DNA of 64,000 nt, from positions 7,263,419 to 7,327,418 of the forward strand of contig CM040429.1 in NCBI GenBank assembly GCA_022702705.1, given 5' to 3'. Origin of the DNA: Papilionanthe hookeriana x Papilionanthe teres (taxonomy: Eukaryota > Streptophyta > Magnoliopsida > Asparagales > Orchidaceae). A model generated the notes under the pieces. The model made no database searches. It was not told the DNA's origin and saw nothing but the letters and a program-made list of their open reading frames with translations. This document shows, one piece after another, positions 48,160-60,100 of the stretch. The first letter of the stretch is position 1. Every line of letters begins with the position of its first letter. Made by a program: the position numbers and the translations under genes.

Positions 48160-48292
48160 GATGAAGTAATATTTTGAGCCAAAACGAGCTGAACATTTCG
48201 GCTCGTTAACTTAACGAATGAGCCGAATATGAGCTTCAAAACGAGCCGAACACAAGCTCGCTCGCGAACAATAAACCGTTTTGACAACTTTT
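47761..48292. mobile_element. Non-autonomous hAT element, 532 bp, second copy
   Basis: Flanks CTCACCGT (47753-47760) and CTTACCGT (48293-48300) agree at seven of eight bases. The left end TGGGGGTGTAAAC and the inverse of the right end (AAAAGTTGTCAAAACGG) match the ends of the element at 35396. Subterminal GAGCCGAACACGAGC words are shared. The element lies inverted relative to the first copy and contains a long AT array (48094-48156). Confidence 0.8.
48094..48156. repeat. (AT)n microsatellite inside the hAT element
   Basis: More than 60 bp of uninterrupted TA units. Confidence 0.95.
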
Positions 48293-48385
48293 CTTACCGT
48301 CGGATACAACCCTCTAAAAAGAGAACGTCTCAAAGGCAACAAATTGAAATATGAAATCATCAAAAACTAACCCTAAAGCACTCAG

Positions 48386-48390
<5 letters not shown>

Positions 48391-48433
<43 letters not shown>
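48391..48433. repeat. (AT)n microsatellite inside the gypsy LTR
   Basis: About 21 AT units. The related LTR near 52910 has only a short ACATATTATAAT at this place. Confidence 0.95.
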
Positions 48434-48438
<5 letters not shown>

Positions 48439-48515
48439 TACTTTCTAATAGTTAGGAAAGGAAGGGATAGAAATTGAAAAGAAAAAGAAATAAGACAAGT
48501 AATATAATAGGAAGT

Positions 48516-48900
48516 TGTTGGGAAAGGAAAGGGAGTTGAGCAAGGAAAGTGTTGTAAAGGGCAAGGAAAGCGATGTAAAGGAAAAAGAAAGTTCTTAGTA
48601 CTGTACCGTGACTCAAGCTTCCATGTCAATCTCTATGGGAGCTTTGACTTCATCTATCGAAGATTATGGTTCTTCGTCAGCCATCATAGTAGCATCTGGA
48701 TCCCACTAGCAACTCATTTTCCCCCAAACACCTGACGAGTTTTCTCCACTTGCGAGCGTACATCCACAATGATCTAATCTTTTGGTAATCTACTACTAAA
48801 AGGAATTGAGCCTGCCTGTCTCACCTTGGCAGCTAAATACTCTCGAAGTCATCCACAATCAGCTTAACCCGATCTGAAGCAGGGTTAACCTGAACCTCTC
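48516..48900. other. Stretch with no recognisable feature
   Basis: Purine-rich start, then sequence without domains. Possibly remains of a - strand gypsy internal region. Confidence 0.3.
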
Positions 48901-48919
48901 CATATGGTATTGTGATATG

Positions 48920-50280
48920 CATCAGATTTTCATGCTTTTATTTTAGTGTTTTTCCTCTTTAAGTACATGATGTTACGCTTTCGAAAGGTTAGAATTGCAT
49001 TTTGCAGGTTACAAGAGAACTAGAATGAAACTCATAACAAAAAAGAACTTTGTAAAAATCAGCACTGACGTATCCACATCAGAATCAGGCATGGCCACAC
49101 CACTTGTGTAGTGTGGTCATGCTTTAATCGGGCGTGGTCACGTCTAAATGACAAAGGAGATGGTCTAAATGACAAAGGAGATGCGTGCTTTGGAGCACCC
49201 GACATAGCCATGCCAAAACATGGTGTGAACACGCAGCGCAACCCAAGCGGGAGTAGTAATTACGCCACAGGATGGGCGTGGTCACGTTGAGACATATTTT
49301 TTGTTTTGAAAAATTTTTTATGCTGGATAATGCCAATTTTGGGAAGATTTTTGAATTCAATCTATAAAATCATTGTAATTAGAAGATTTAGGGAGCTTTC
49401 AGAGAGGGAAATGCAGAAGATGCAAGGGTTTAGAAGGATAATTCTTCTCTTCTTCCATGTTTTTCTTTGTCTATATTTTCTGAGAGAGTTGTGAGAGAAA
49501 TTGGAAGCTACTGTTGTAAGAGAGGAGATCAAAGGGTATTAAGTATTTTTTATTGCAATAAAATTATTTCCTGCAAGTTTTATTTCCATGAAATCTTCTT
49601 TGTTTTTCTCTCGAGCCATGAGTAGCTAAATAGTTTTTCGTGCTTTGTGATTCTTTGAAAGGTTTTCTTGGTTAAATTCTTATTTTGAATTTCTCGTATT
49701 GTTTTATGTGCTTTGAATTGTTAAGAGTTGCTAGTTAATTTTCTGGCTCTTATTTACTCCTAAAATGTCCAATTAAGACATTAAAATCCACCGTGATCTG
49801 TGACTTCGACGGAAACATAGTGGGATGATTAGATTAACCACAAGAGACAAATAAAATGGGAATGTTTTATTCTGGATCTTGCAACCAATTATAGGGGATC
49901 AAAATTTATTGGGGATGCGATAAAGATAAGCGAAAACTATCTTTGTGGAATTCCAATTTTCTTAGGAGCTAGGCATATGCTTAAAATGAACTCAATATCC
50001 CTAGTTGAAAAACCACCATGAGAGAGAAATTTGTATGAAAATCAAGCCAAGTGCCACACCGAAATCACAAAGGCACGATCCTTATTACTATTGGAAAAAC
50101 ACCAACATAATTTGATCCTGTTTTCTTCTGCTTTGCTTTCTTATAATATGCTAGATTTAAGATTTTCTTTCCTTAATTTCTGAATTCTTCGAACTAAGTA
50201 GGAATAGTTAGCACTCTATTACTTGAAAAGTATACTTCGTTGTGCGGCCAACTTACTTCGCGGTAAATTTTGACGCGTCA
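48920..50280 (+). mobile_element. Athila-like gypsy LTR remnant
   Basis: Shows the run of words typical of Athila-type LTRs: TTTCATGCTTTTATTTTAGT and TGCATTTTGCAGGTTA near the start, ACAAAGGAGATG-type words, a TTTTTATTGCAATAAA stretch near 49550, and the ending AAATTTTGACGCGTCA at 50280. The next bases (TAGTGTTGCTGATGG) resemble a decayed Athila primer site. The left edge is approximate. No internal domains follow in + orientation. Assignment rests on remembered pattern. Confidence 0.4.
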
Positions 50281-52164
50281 TAGTGTTGCTGATGGTAAAG
50301 TATCAACCCTGATATTCTAAAATGTCATATGTTGTGTTTGTCTTGTATCTTGAGCTCGTGTCTCGGTACTATCATCTTCTGTTGTTACCAAAACTGGTCA
50401 CACTGATGTTGCTTTTCTAGTAAGGGCACTTGTAATCTTGGGCTCCGTTGAGGAAAGTAGGACAATGTGCTTCCTATCCTTAGTGAATGAATAGGTGCTT
50501 CTGATTCCTCCAGTCAAATTGCCACGGTCTCTCCAACAAAAGGTGACAGACATCGATGGGGAAAGCGTTGCACCACACCAGATGCTGTAGCTAGCTCCCA
50601 ATAAAAAATTTCAACTAAGCACCTCTGGTCAATGCTGAATCTATTCTCCATGTTCATCCAAATCAAAAAATGGTTGGGTTTGCCTATGGGTCATAAGTCC
50701 CAACTTCTCCACTATATGTATAAATGGCACATTCTTACTGCTCCCCCATCGATGATGAGACAACACACATTTCCATTCACTGTGGTGGGTGTAAAAGATA
50801 TTCTGATAAAGCCACTACGAATCCCTTATATCATCATCCAATAGGGTTCGTTGAACCACAAGTGCTTCTCCCTCGTCTGGTGATAGATGGTACACCTCAC
50901 CCTGTTACTCAGCATTCTCCTCATCATTAACCTCTTCCATGGCAACCTGCTTAGTAAAAGACATGTCTCGACTTGTTGGCGCAGTTGGAGGCAATATGCC
51001 CAAACTTGTGGCATTAGAAACATTTTCTCGCTGGGATTGTAGCAGGCATGCTACCCTTCTCAAATTTTTTCTCACTAAGGCGACTTTATCATTTTCCAAA
51101 TCAGTTTTGTCAACTCGCTGAAGTGTGCTCTTGCTAGTGTCTCCAACTATAGGCAACTACCTGGCTGGTGGTGATTGCATGATCAATTTCTGCTGCATCT
51201 CCACTTTCAATGCTAAAGTCTGGACAAATCCAAGAGATGAATAAGGCTGCAGCAGCAGAAATTTGCTAATAGCAGGCTTCAGGCCCCCTAAATAACAACT
51301 ATGATATTCTCCTCTAGCTCAAACAAACCCCAACTTATTTGCAACTGACCAGACTACTTCCTTAACTCCTCAACTGATAGATCCCTTTGTTGCAAGTGAT
51401 AAAGCCTCAGAAACATATCATGTCGGTAATGGGGTGGGAGGGATTTCTTCTACATTGCTTTCTTCGTCTTTTCCCAACTGGTAATCTTATCGTTGTCTTC
51501 TTGTTTCCTCTATCTATATAAGTTATCCCACCACAACGAAGTGTTCTTATTCAACTTGATGATGGCTAACTTTAGCCTCTTATTCTCCAATACATTCTTT
51601 TATTCAAATATTTTCTCCACTAATTTTAGCTAGTCAATAAAATCATCCAGATCCATGTCTCCCTCAAATTCTGGTAGATCAACTTTGATGGCAGAGTTCT
51701 TATGATTTCCATATGTGGGCTAATGTAGGGTAATGAAGTCCCGGAAGTCTGTTTGATCCTCTGACATCTCTTTTAGCCTTCACAGATAATGAATCTCAAA
51801 GCAACGTGGACGATATTCCTCATCGTTGATGTCTTATTTGTAGAATGGATTCAGATCCTCGTCACTGTTTACCCTTCAACTCCTCCAATGTCAGTCGAGG
51901 ATGATCTCTCACTGGGTTCAGTCATCCTATTCAGCTAGTCTTTATTGCAGATGACAGATTTCCTGTTGTAACTCATCCCACCTAAGTTTTGACACGTATC
52001 TTCATGGTGGCATGATTAGGGTTTGGGTTTGGAAGGTGAGTTAAAGTTGGGAAAGCCATGAAATAGGGAAGAAAGCAAGAGAAGAGAAAAAACAAATTTA
52101 TTTGTGGAGGTGGTGTGGGTGGGGCGAATGCTAGAGAACCCTATGATAGAAATAAGATTGGACT

Positions 52165-52179
52165 AGCTCTAATACCAAT
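52165..52179 (-). promoter_or_regulatory. Primer binding site of the - strand gypsy remnant
   Basis: The - strand reads TTGGTATTAGAGCTAG next to the LTR end GTATCA. This is one base off the usual tRNA-Met complement TGGTATCAGAGC. Confidence 0.65.
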
Positions 52180-52994
52180 TGATACTAGAGTTAATCCAAA
52201 GCACAACCCAATGAGAAATATTTCTGGTAGAATTCAGAAGTTACAATGACAACTCCTCGATATAAAATAATACAAACAATGAAACAATAAATAACAACAA
52301 TGACTACAAAATAAGAAAGGAAAAGATCACAAACATAGAAACAACCTTCTCTAAGGAAAAGTGACGGATTCGACAACCACTGGAAGTTAATGGTAGGGGA
52401 TGGGACTGCTGGTGGAAGGTGTTTCCAGTCGATTGGACAACAGCCGGAGGAGTTGTGGTGGGCTGAAAGGGAGCAGTGGGCAGTTGCGGCGACTTGGGAA
52501 GAATTGGAGGGGTCGACAATAGCTAGATAGCTGCTAAAGGTGGAGTAACAGTAGGGGTAGGTGAACAGGGTGATCGGAGGTGACAAAATTGGTGTTGGAG
52601 ATGTCAGGCAGTAGCATGAAGGTTGCAAAGAGGAAGGGCGACAACAGGGGATGCGATTTGAGGATGGGAGACAACAGGAAAGAAGTATTACGGAAGGATA
52701 AATATCTCGGTGGAGTCGAGCTATAGTCGACGCACCACCCAGACCCTTGGAGAAAGTCGCCACCATGAAAGTGTTACAATCGAAGGACATCCTCATTATC
52801 GGATACAACCATTGGAAGGGAGGCGCTGAAGGGAGACGTGCCTCAATGGCAACAAGTTGAAATCTAGAATCATCAAAAACTAACCCTAAAGCACTCAAAC
52901 AACACATATTATAATTGCTAGTTAGGAAAGGAAGGAATAGAATTCGAAAGAAATAGAAATAGAAAAGATATTATAATAAGAAAAGGCTAGGACA
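52180..52994 (-). repeat. 5' LTR of the - strand gypsy remnant, about 815 bp
   Basis: On the - strand it starts TGTCCTAGCC and ends CTAGTATCA. Similar to 47133-48515 without the hAT insertion. The 238-aa ORF inside it (52191-52907, -) is read as LTR sequence, since LTRs of this family are open here by composition. Confidence 0.6.
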
Positions 52995-53600
52995 TGCCCC
53001 ACATCATCCTCCTTCTGCTCGAACTGATTTTTCGACAAAAAAATTTATACTGCTATTGACTACCTAACGCAACCCTTTACTTTTCGTATTAAGGTCTTGC
53101 GACCCGACAATGATAAATCCTAACAAAATTTACAAAATTTAAAATCATGCATATTACGTGGGAAGATAACTATGATTCGAAGACGGCCAATTTCAAATGA
53201 ATAGAAATTAGACCGACTTCATTAAAGCATTGACCGTGTTTATTGATGAAATAATAATAATAATAGACTTCTAAAAACTTCTACATAAAGTTTAATTATT
53301 ATTGTATTTTTATCATACTCCACAACTATAAATTTTCATTAAATTTATCAAAATCCCAATAATAACTAGAAAATCTTTAAAAAATAATGAATAATATGAT
53401 CTTGGTTTTAAATAAAACGCAATGCATTTTAAACGAAATAAAATTAGGAGAAACATAACAACTCCCCTCCTAGGAGTATAAAAGTCAATTCTAAGAGATC
53501 TCTCTCTCGCGCGTGCGCGCACATACATTCTCACAGACAAACTCCGCGAACACACACACATAAAATATATGATGATATATTTAAATTTAATTAAAATCAA
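52995..53600. other. Gene-free stretch
   Basis: No gene found. A purine/pyrimidine alternating piece (CGCGCGTGCGCGCACATAC) lies near 53508-53526. The ORF at 53313-53624 (-) reads through the M1 element and lacks domain features. Confidence 0.4.
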
Positions 53601-53837
53601 GGGATATCTGCCTACATTCCACAATTCCTATGTATTCACATATCAAACACTACCGACCACTTTAGCTATGGCCCTATGTATTCACATGTCAAACACCTAA
53701 ACTTTCAATTTTTACGTACCAACCACTCTACCTATCGCCAAAACCTAAGGATGGGGCGGGTATGTACATAAAAATCAAAGTGTATGTATTTGATACGTGA
53801 ATTCTGAGGGATTAGATGGTACGTAGATAAATGCCCC
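53601..53837. mobile_element. MITE M1 copy with perfect 9-bp target duplication
   Basis: TAAAATCAA precedes (53592-53600) and follows (53838-53846) the element. Ends are GGGATATCTGCCTACATTCC and the inverse-type ACGTAGATAAATGCCCC. This is the clearest boundary of any M1 copy here and supports a Mutator-like origin. Confidence 0.85.
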
Positions 53838-54014
53838 TAAAATCAAATAATTGTTCCGAAAACTTATTGTGAATATTTATTTATTAATATAACCGTGAAG
53901 ATATGAAGCTTTTTTTTAATATTATTTATTTTATTTGTGCCAAGAAAAAAAACCTTTATAGAATTATGTTTAAAATTTCTTAACCCCAACTTCTACACTA
54001 CCCCACAAGGAGTG

Positions 54015-54052
54015 GATAAAGATAAAGACGGCGCCACCACACATTCCTTATC
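54015..54052 (+). promoter_or_regulatory. GATA/I-box-like light-response motifs upstream of psbR
   Basis: GATAAAGATAAAG at 54015-54027 and CTTATC (inverse GATAAG) at 54047-54052, just upstream of the TATA box. Paired GATA/I-box motifs are common in promoters of light-regulated photosynthesis genes. Confidence 0.5.
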
Positions 54053-54062
54053 ATGATCCAGC

Positions 54063-54073
54063 CATATAAAAAA
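54063..54073 (+). promoter_or_regulatory. psbR TATA box
   Basis: CATATAAAAAA, 95-105 bp upstream of the ATG, with a GA-rich leader (54147-54167) between. Confidence 0.65.
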
Positions 54074-54167
54074 CGCCACCTGTGAATAACTAGATTACTT
54101 GTACACTCGTTATTAGAAGCCCTAGTTCAACAAAAATTGGTGGATAGAGAGAGAGAGGGAGAGAGAG

Positions 54168-57100
54168 ATGGGGAGCAGTTTGGTTTCTTCATCGTTGGTT
54201 CTGAAGCCATCTGCTGTGCCAGCAGTGAGCAGACCACAAGCCAAAGGTCTGCCTTCGCTTGCCAGACCTTCTTCTTCCTATGGCCTCAAGGTTATGGCTA
54301 AAAACAGGAAGATCAAGACCGACACACCCTATGGTTAGTGCCCTCACAATCCCTCTCCTCCATCCCTCTTCTTATTTGTAACTTTCTTTTTTTCTTTTCA
54401 AGGGGTATTTACATACATGACTACACAATTTTTATGTATTTATACATCTGAGAGCCGCGTACTCAGATCAGTTGGTAGAGCATCCGTTTCAGCGGTGTAA
54501 GTCCCCTCTGGTTTGGGGTTCGAATCCTCTCCAGATGAGCCGTCCGTTGTTTGGAGGCGATGCTCGAATGAGTTGCCTCATAGGGTCCAAGCTCGCGTTA
54601 TCTAGCGATGCTTGTGAAGCCCAAAAGGATTGCTTGATTGTTCCGCCCGTCAACCAATCTTTTTTTAAGAATATATATATCTGGACATATTTAAGTAACA
54701 TAACACTTTGAAAGTTGATAATTGTGTGATGTTTTTGATGTCATGTTAATTGTTTGTGTTATGCATGATTATTTATATGTAAATATGTAAGAATTGTGTG
54801 ATATTTATGTACATGTCTTATTTTTAAACTAATTTTTATAATTCATTGTGATGAGAGAGAGGAGTTTGAAAATGAAAATTCTTTTAAAGTTATAAATAGC
54901 TTGGAGTTAAAAATTCACAAAAAATTACATATTTAACATCTAGACTTTATTTTTTTATATTTATACCACCCGATCTTTTATAGCACAAAAAAAATGCCAC
55001 CATTTTAGCTTTTAAAAAGTGAAAATACACATTTTTCACGTATAGGTAAGATGACAAATGTAGAAATTGAAGATGTGTTGGATATGTAAATACATAAGAA
55101 TTGAGGGGTATGCATAAAATCTTTCTTTTTAAATCAAATTTATATAATCTGCAGGACCTGGAGGAGGAATGAGTCTTGTCAATGGGGTTGATGCATCTGG
55201 AAGGAAGCCTACGGTTGAAATTTCTCCCTTAACAAATTAATCTCTTAATAATAAGATTATATATATATATATATATATATAAGATGCTTATTTTTCTAAA
55301 TCAATGCAGGGAAAGGGTGTTTATCAATTTGTTGACAAATATGGAGCTAATGTTGATGGCTACAGGTATTATAAATTTAATTGCCCAATACATAAATTTG
55401 GAGAGAGAAATTTTTTCTTTCCGCTCAGAAAACTGTATTTATGCTATATTTCCTATGGATTAAGAGAAAGTGGTTCAAATTTGCAGCCCAATCTACAGTC
55501 CAGAGGAATGGTCTCCCAGTGGTGATGTCTATGTTGGAGGTAGGTTAACTATAAATTTTCTCCTAGTTTATTGAATAGTTTGTTGAGATTTGTATCTTAT
55601 TTTAAAGAATTTAATTGTAAATAGAAAATATAGAAGAAGTCTAGGGGTTATTTGTAAAAAGGTTGCAAGGCTCTATAGAAGCAAGACTCATAAATGAAGG
55701 AAAAAAGAATTTTTACCAAATGTATTCATTTCTTCATGGTATCAGAGCCTAAACTTAGCAGTCAACCGTCATTGTTAGGATCGGCGTGGAAAGGTAACTG
55801 CAGGATTTGCAACTTGATCGGTGCAAGTTGCCGCAACTGGGAGCTTATCTTCCTTTTGCTTTGTCATTATGAAGCTGCCATGACTGAGAAGGCAACGATG
55901 GGATGACGGCTCTCTAGGAAGGCAACGACGCTCTCGCGGCTCACTGGGAAGGCAACAAAGTGACTGTTGCTTGCTGTCGCGGCTCTTTGAGAAGGTAACA
56001 ACGCGATTGCTGCTCACTGGAAGGAAACAAAGTGACGGCTGCTTGCTGTCGCGGCTCTCTGGGAAGATAACAATGCAATTGCGACTTGTTGGGAAGGCAC
56101 CAAAGGGACTGTGACTTTCTGGGAAGTCAACCAGCGGATCGCAGGGTGAACCCTCATGATATGGTCACAACTACAGCGAGTGGGGAAGTCGAAGAGTGGT
56201 TCAAGTAGCTTGGTGGAGGGTAGGGGTACAATACACATGAAAATTAGATCAGTGGAGGAGAAAACTTTGGTTCTACATGCGTGAGAGACCGGTGAAGGCT
56301 GGTGAATAATTAAATTGAGGATTTCGGGAAATAGAGATAGCGCGAGAGGTCCAAGTGGACTTCTAGATATGCGATCAGCTTTGTTGCCTCGACCTCAGTT
56401 ATGACAAGTGCCAATAGGGAGACCCGCCAGTGCTACAATTGCCGAGAAGTGGGCACTTGAGTAAAACTTGTTCAAAACAACCCAAGGAGAGAGAGACGAG
56501 TGGACATGAACAATCTAGAGATCGTGCTTGTAATCGTGTGGGCTTAAGGGATGGAATAGGGGGCTACTAGGCAAATCTAATGGTAGAAGGAAATGAGGGA
56601 AACACGGGTGGTCTTTACCGATGAGGATCACGAGTTACTAAAGATGTTGAAGAGGAAGCAGAGAGCTTCATGTGATGTGAGTCAAGATGCATCCATCTTA
56701 TAATTTTCCAAGAAGAACACTGCTAGTTATGCTCAATTAGCCAAATGTACTCGTGATACACATGCTTCTGCCTCTATATCTACAACAATAACATTAGAAT
56801 GGATGGTAGATTCTGACGCATCTAGACATATGACAGGTGTTGCTAGTGAGTTCTCTTCCTATACTCACCCAGCAGTTCCAGAGAGCATTCAAACTGCTGA
56901 TGGTACAACCCAACCTATGACGGGAAAGGGTACGGTGAGGTATACCAATTCTATGGCTTGTCCAATATTTTACATGCTCATTCCTTTCTATTAAACCTTT
57001 TATCCATTAGTATCATTATACTCCAACTAAAATGTATTATCTCATTTGATATTCCAAAGGTGATCTTTTAAGAGAAGGGGACTAACCGGAAACTTGAGAT

Positions 57101-60100
57101 TGACACGTGGCATAGTTGTCTCTAGTACTTGGATAGTGAGGGGATGGACCCAGCCTTTGCATCCATAATTGAAAATGCTTGAGTAGGAGGATCTGAGATG
57201 AGTGTGGAGGATGTGTTGTTGCTATATAACATGCACATGGGATACTCTTCGTTTAATCTATTAAGTCGTTTGTATCAATCCTTGTATGAAAAGGTAAATG
57301 AATAAAAACTTGTGTGTAATTTCTGTTAGTTTGGTAAGTATGCCAGGAGCTCTTATGTTTTTAGTTTGGAGCATTCAGATATACGAGGACCTTATTCTAC
57401 AACTTTGATGAATTGTTACGGATATTTTTGTGACTTTCATTGATTGTTTTTCTCGAGTTACTTGGTTATATCTGTAGATAAACAAAAATGATGTGCTTGC
57501 CTACTTAAAGAATTTCACAGGGCGATTTAAACTCAATACGGTGCTATAATGAAAGTATTGAGGTTTGATAATGGGACAGAGTATACTAACAAGACATTTC
57601 GGGAATACTTGTCATCCCAAAGATACAACATCAAACCAATGTTCATACACATCAACATAAACCAGAGTAGCAAAGAGGATGAATAAACATCTTTTAGAGG
57701 TAGCCTGAAGCATGATGATCACGATGAATCCCCCAAAGCACTTTTAAGGGCAAGTAGCTTTGATAACGACTCAATTGATCAACAAAATGCCCTAGAAAGT
57801 GTTGGATTAGAAGTTTCATTGTCAGGTGTTGAAAGGAGATAATAACGAAATCCTCATATTGAAGGCTTTTGGCCGTGTATGCTTTGTGAAGGACAACAGG
57901 CCATCAGTAGGGAAGTGGGATCTCAGAGCTATAAAGTGTGTTTTCGTGAGTTATTCTGCTACCCAAAAGGGGTATATTTGTTGGAGTTTGATAGATAAGA
58001 GAATGTTTGTGAGCATGGATGCGTCCTTTAGAGAGCTCGAGGTGACCTCACTCTATGATGACTCGTCGAATACTTAAGGTATGAGGCATGAGGGAGACAG
58101 TAGTGCTAGTCGAAGATTGAAACATGTGGGAACAATGTCTTGTCCCGTTGTGTGGGAAGGATCGGCTGAAAAAGAGCTAAAAGATGAAAAAAATGAGATC
58201 GAAGGTGGATGAATTCAAGATAATTAAAGTACCTTGTCCTGGTCTACCCCAATTCCCGAGACACCTAAAACTTCCACTTCATAATCTAATTACCCAGGTG
58301 ATATGATTCCTCTCCCTTCTCCTCCCACTCTCATGGCTTTAAGAAGGACCTCTCGTAGTAGTGCGGGTCATTCTCCTTATCATTATTCTCCTGATTATTT
58401 TGGTTTGTCACATGAAATTGTTCATTTTGTCTCAAACTCTTACATATTGTCTGCACATTGAGCATTCACTACATTTTTGGACACTATTTCTATAACCAAG
58501 TGTTGCCAGATAGCTAAGGAGGATCCAAAGTGGGAGGATGGCATGCTGGAGGAACTTGATGCTCTCGATAAGAGCAGAACATGGGAGATGATATCATTAT
58601 CAGCGGGGGAAAGAGCATTTAGGTGCAAATGGATATTCACAGTAAAGCAAAATCCAAAAGGAAAAGTGGAGCGTTACAATACTCGATTGGTGGCAAAATG
58701 GTATGGTCAGACATATGGCATTGACTATGACGAGACTTTTGTATCAGTAGAGAAGATGAGCACAGTGAGAACACTAGTTTCTCTGGTTGTGAATGGTGGG
58801 TGGAGGTTACACCAACTCGATGTGAAGCATGTTTTTTTCATGGTGAGTTACTCGAGAAGGTGTATATGGACATGCCACCAGGATTCAATACAGATCAGAC
58901 ATTGGGCAAGGTGTGCAAGCTCTAAAAGCCGTTTTAAGGCTTGAAACAGTCTTCTCAGGTCAGATTTGACAAGTTTAGAAAAGCTCTAATGGCCATGAGA
59001 TATCAACAGATCAATGTCGATTACACAATGTTCTTTCGTAAAAAAGGTGGTCATATCACTATGTTTATTATGTATGTTGATGACATGATTATCATTAGTG
59101 ATGATGAGACATAGATTTCTCAACTAAAAGTAAGATTGAGCAAAGAATTTGATGTAAAAAACCTTGGACAGCTCAGATATTTCCTTGGGATTGAGGTGGC
59201 TCGTGCACTGGAGGTGATGGTATTGTCTCGGATAAATTATTCACTAGATCTCCTCACATAAACAAGCATGATATGATGTAAGTTTGCAGTCTCTTCAATT
59301 GGTCATAAGGTCAAGTTGAGTGGAGAGGCAGGAGAGCCTGTTGTTCGTGAGTGATACCAGAGAATGGTGGGTTGTTTGATCTATCCAAGTCACATGTGTC
59401 CCGATATCTCATTTGTAATGAGTGTGGTGAGCCATTATATGCATGATCTAAGGAATGGTCACATGTATGTGTGTATCTGATTCTGAGGTACATGAAGTAT
59501 GCACCAAATAAGGGGTTGATCTTCAGGAAGAATGAGCATGTAGACATTGAGAGCTATTGTGATGCTGACTATGCGAGTTGTGCAAATGATAAAAGATCTA
59601 TCTCAAGATACTACATGTTTGTAAGGGAAACTTGATCTCTTGGAAGAGCAAGAAACAATCTATAGTAACGAGGTTAACAGCAGAGAAAAAGTACAAGGCC
59701 ATGGCATTAAGAGTTGTTGAGATGATGTGGCTGAGAGCCTTGTTGTTCGAGCTGAAGGTGGATCAAAGAACTCAAATGAAGTTATGGTGTGACAACAAGT
59801 CAGCAATCAACATTGCCAACAACCCGGTGCAACACGATAGAGCCAAACATGTGGAGATTGATAGATTCTTTACCAAGAAAATGCTAAATAACAGTCCACT
59901 GTAGCAAAGTCATTTAGCCACTGGAAAACAAGTGGCTGCTCGCCTCACTAAAGAACTTGGTTCATTTTGTCCAGATTATGTGAGAAGAAAGGCTTAGTGA
60001 ATATGATTTACCCATATTGAGAGAGTGTTGAGATTTGTATCTTATTTTGATAGGTTTTATTGTAAATAGAAAATCTAAAAAAAGTCTAAGAGTTATTTGT

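Larger units (their letters stand above)
47133..48515 (-). mobile_element. Gypsy LTR on the - strand, interrupted by an hAT element
   Basis: Similar over its length to the LTR at 52180-52994, for example the AAATAAGAAAGGAAAA and GGATAAATATC words, and the tail AGTTAGGAAAGGAAGG. Removing the hAT element (47761-48292) restores the alignment. The 188-aa ORF on the - strand (47191-47757) has a similar partner ORF in the other LTR, is Leu/Ser/Pro-rich and lacks domain features. It is treated as LTR sequence. Confidence 0.6.
50300..52994 (-). mobile_element. Ty3/gypsy remnant on the - strand with 5' LTR
   Basis: From right to left: LTR (52994-52180), primer site (52179-52165), gag pieces and a protease piece. 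The capsid piece near 51690-51540 reads LKLVEKIFE, then NKRLKLAIIKLNKNTSLWW. The zinc-knuckle region near 51030-50930 has the GH(I)-type half in a shifted frame. The protease near 50760-50640 reads CLIIDGG, then a VEKLGL segment; DGG is common in this gypsy group. Reverse transcriptase and integrase are missing. Many stops. Confidence 0.6.

Noticed and set aside
52191..52907. 238-aa - strand ORF as a gene
   Set aside because: Same reason: it covers almost exactly the LTR of the - strand gypsy remnant.
54460..54530. A tRNA gene
   Set aside because: A and B boxes are present, but there is no acceptor stem or CCA-side pairing, and a SINE body and target duplications follow.
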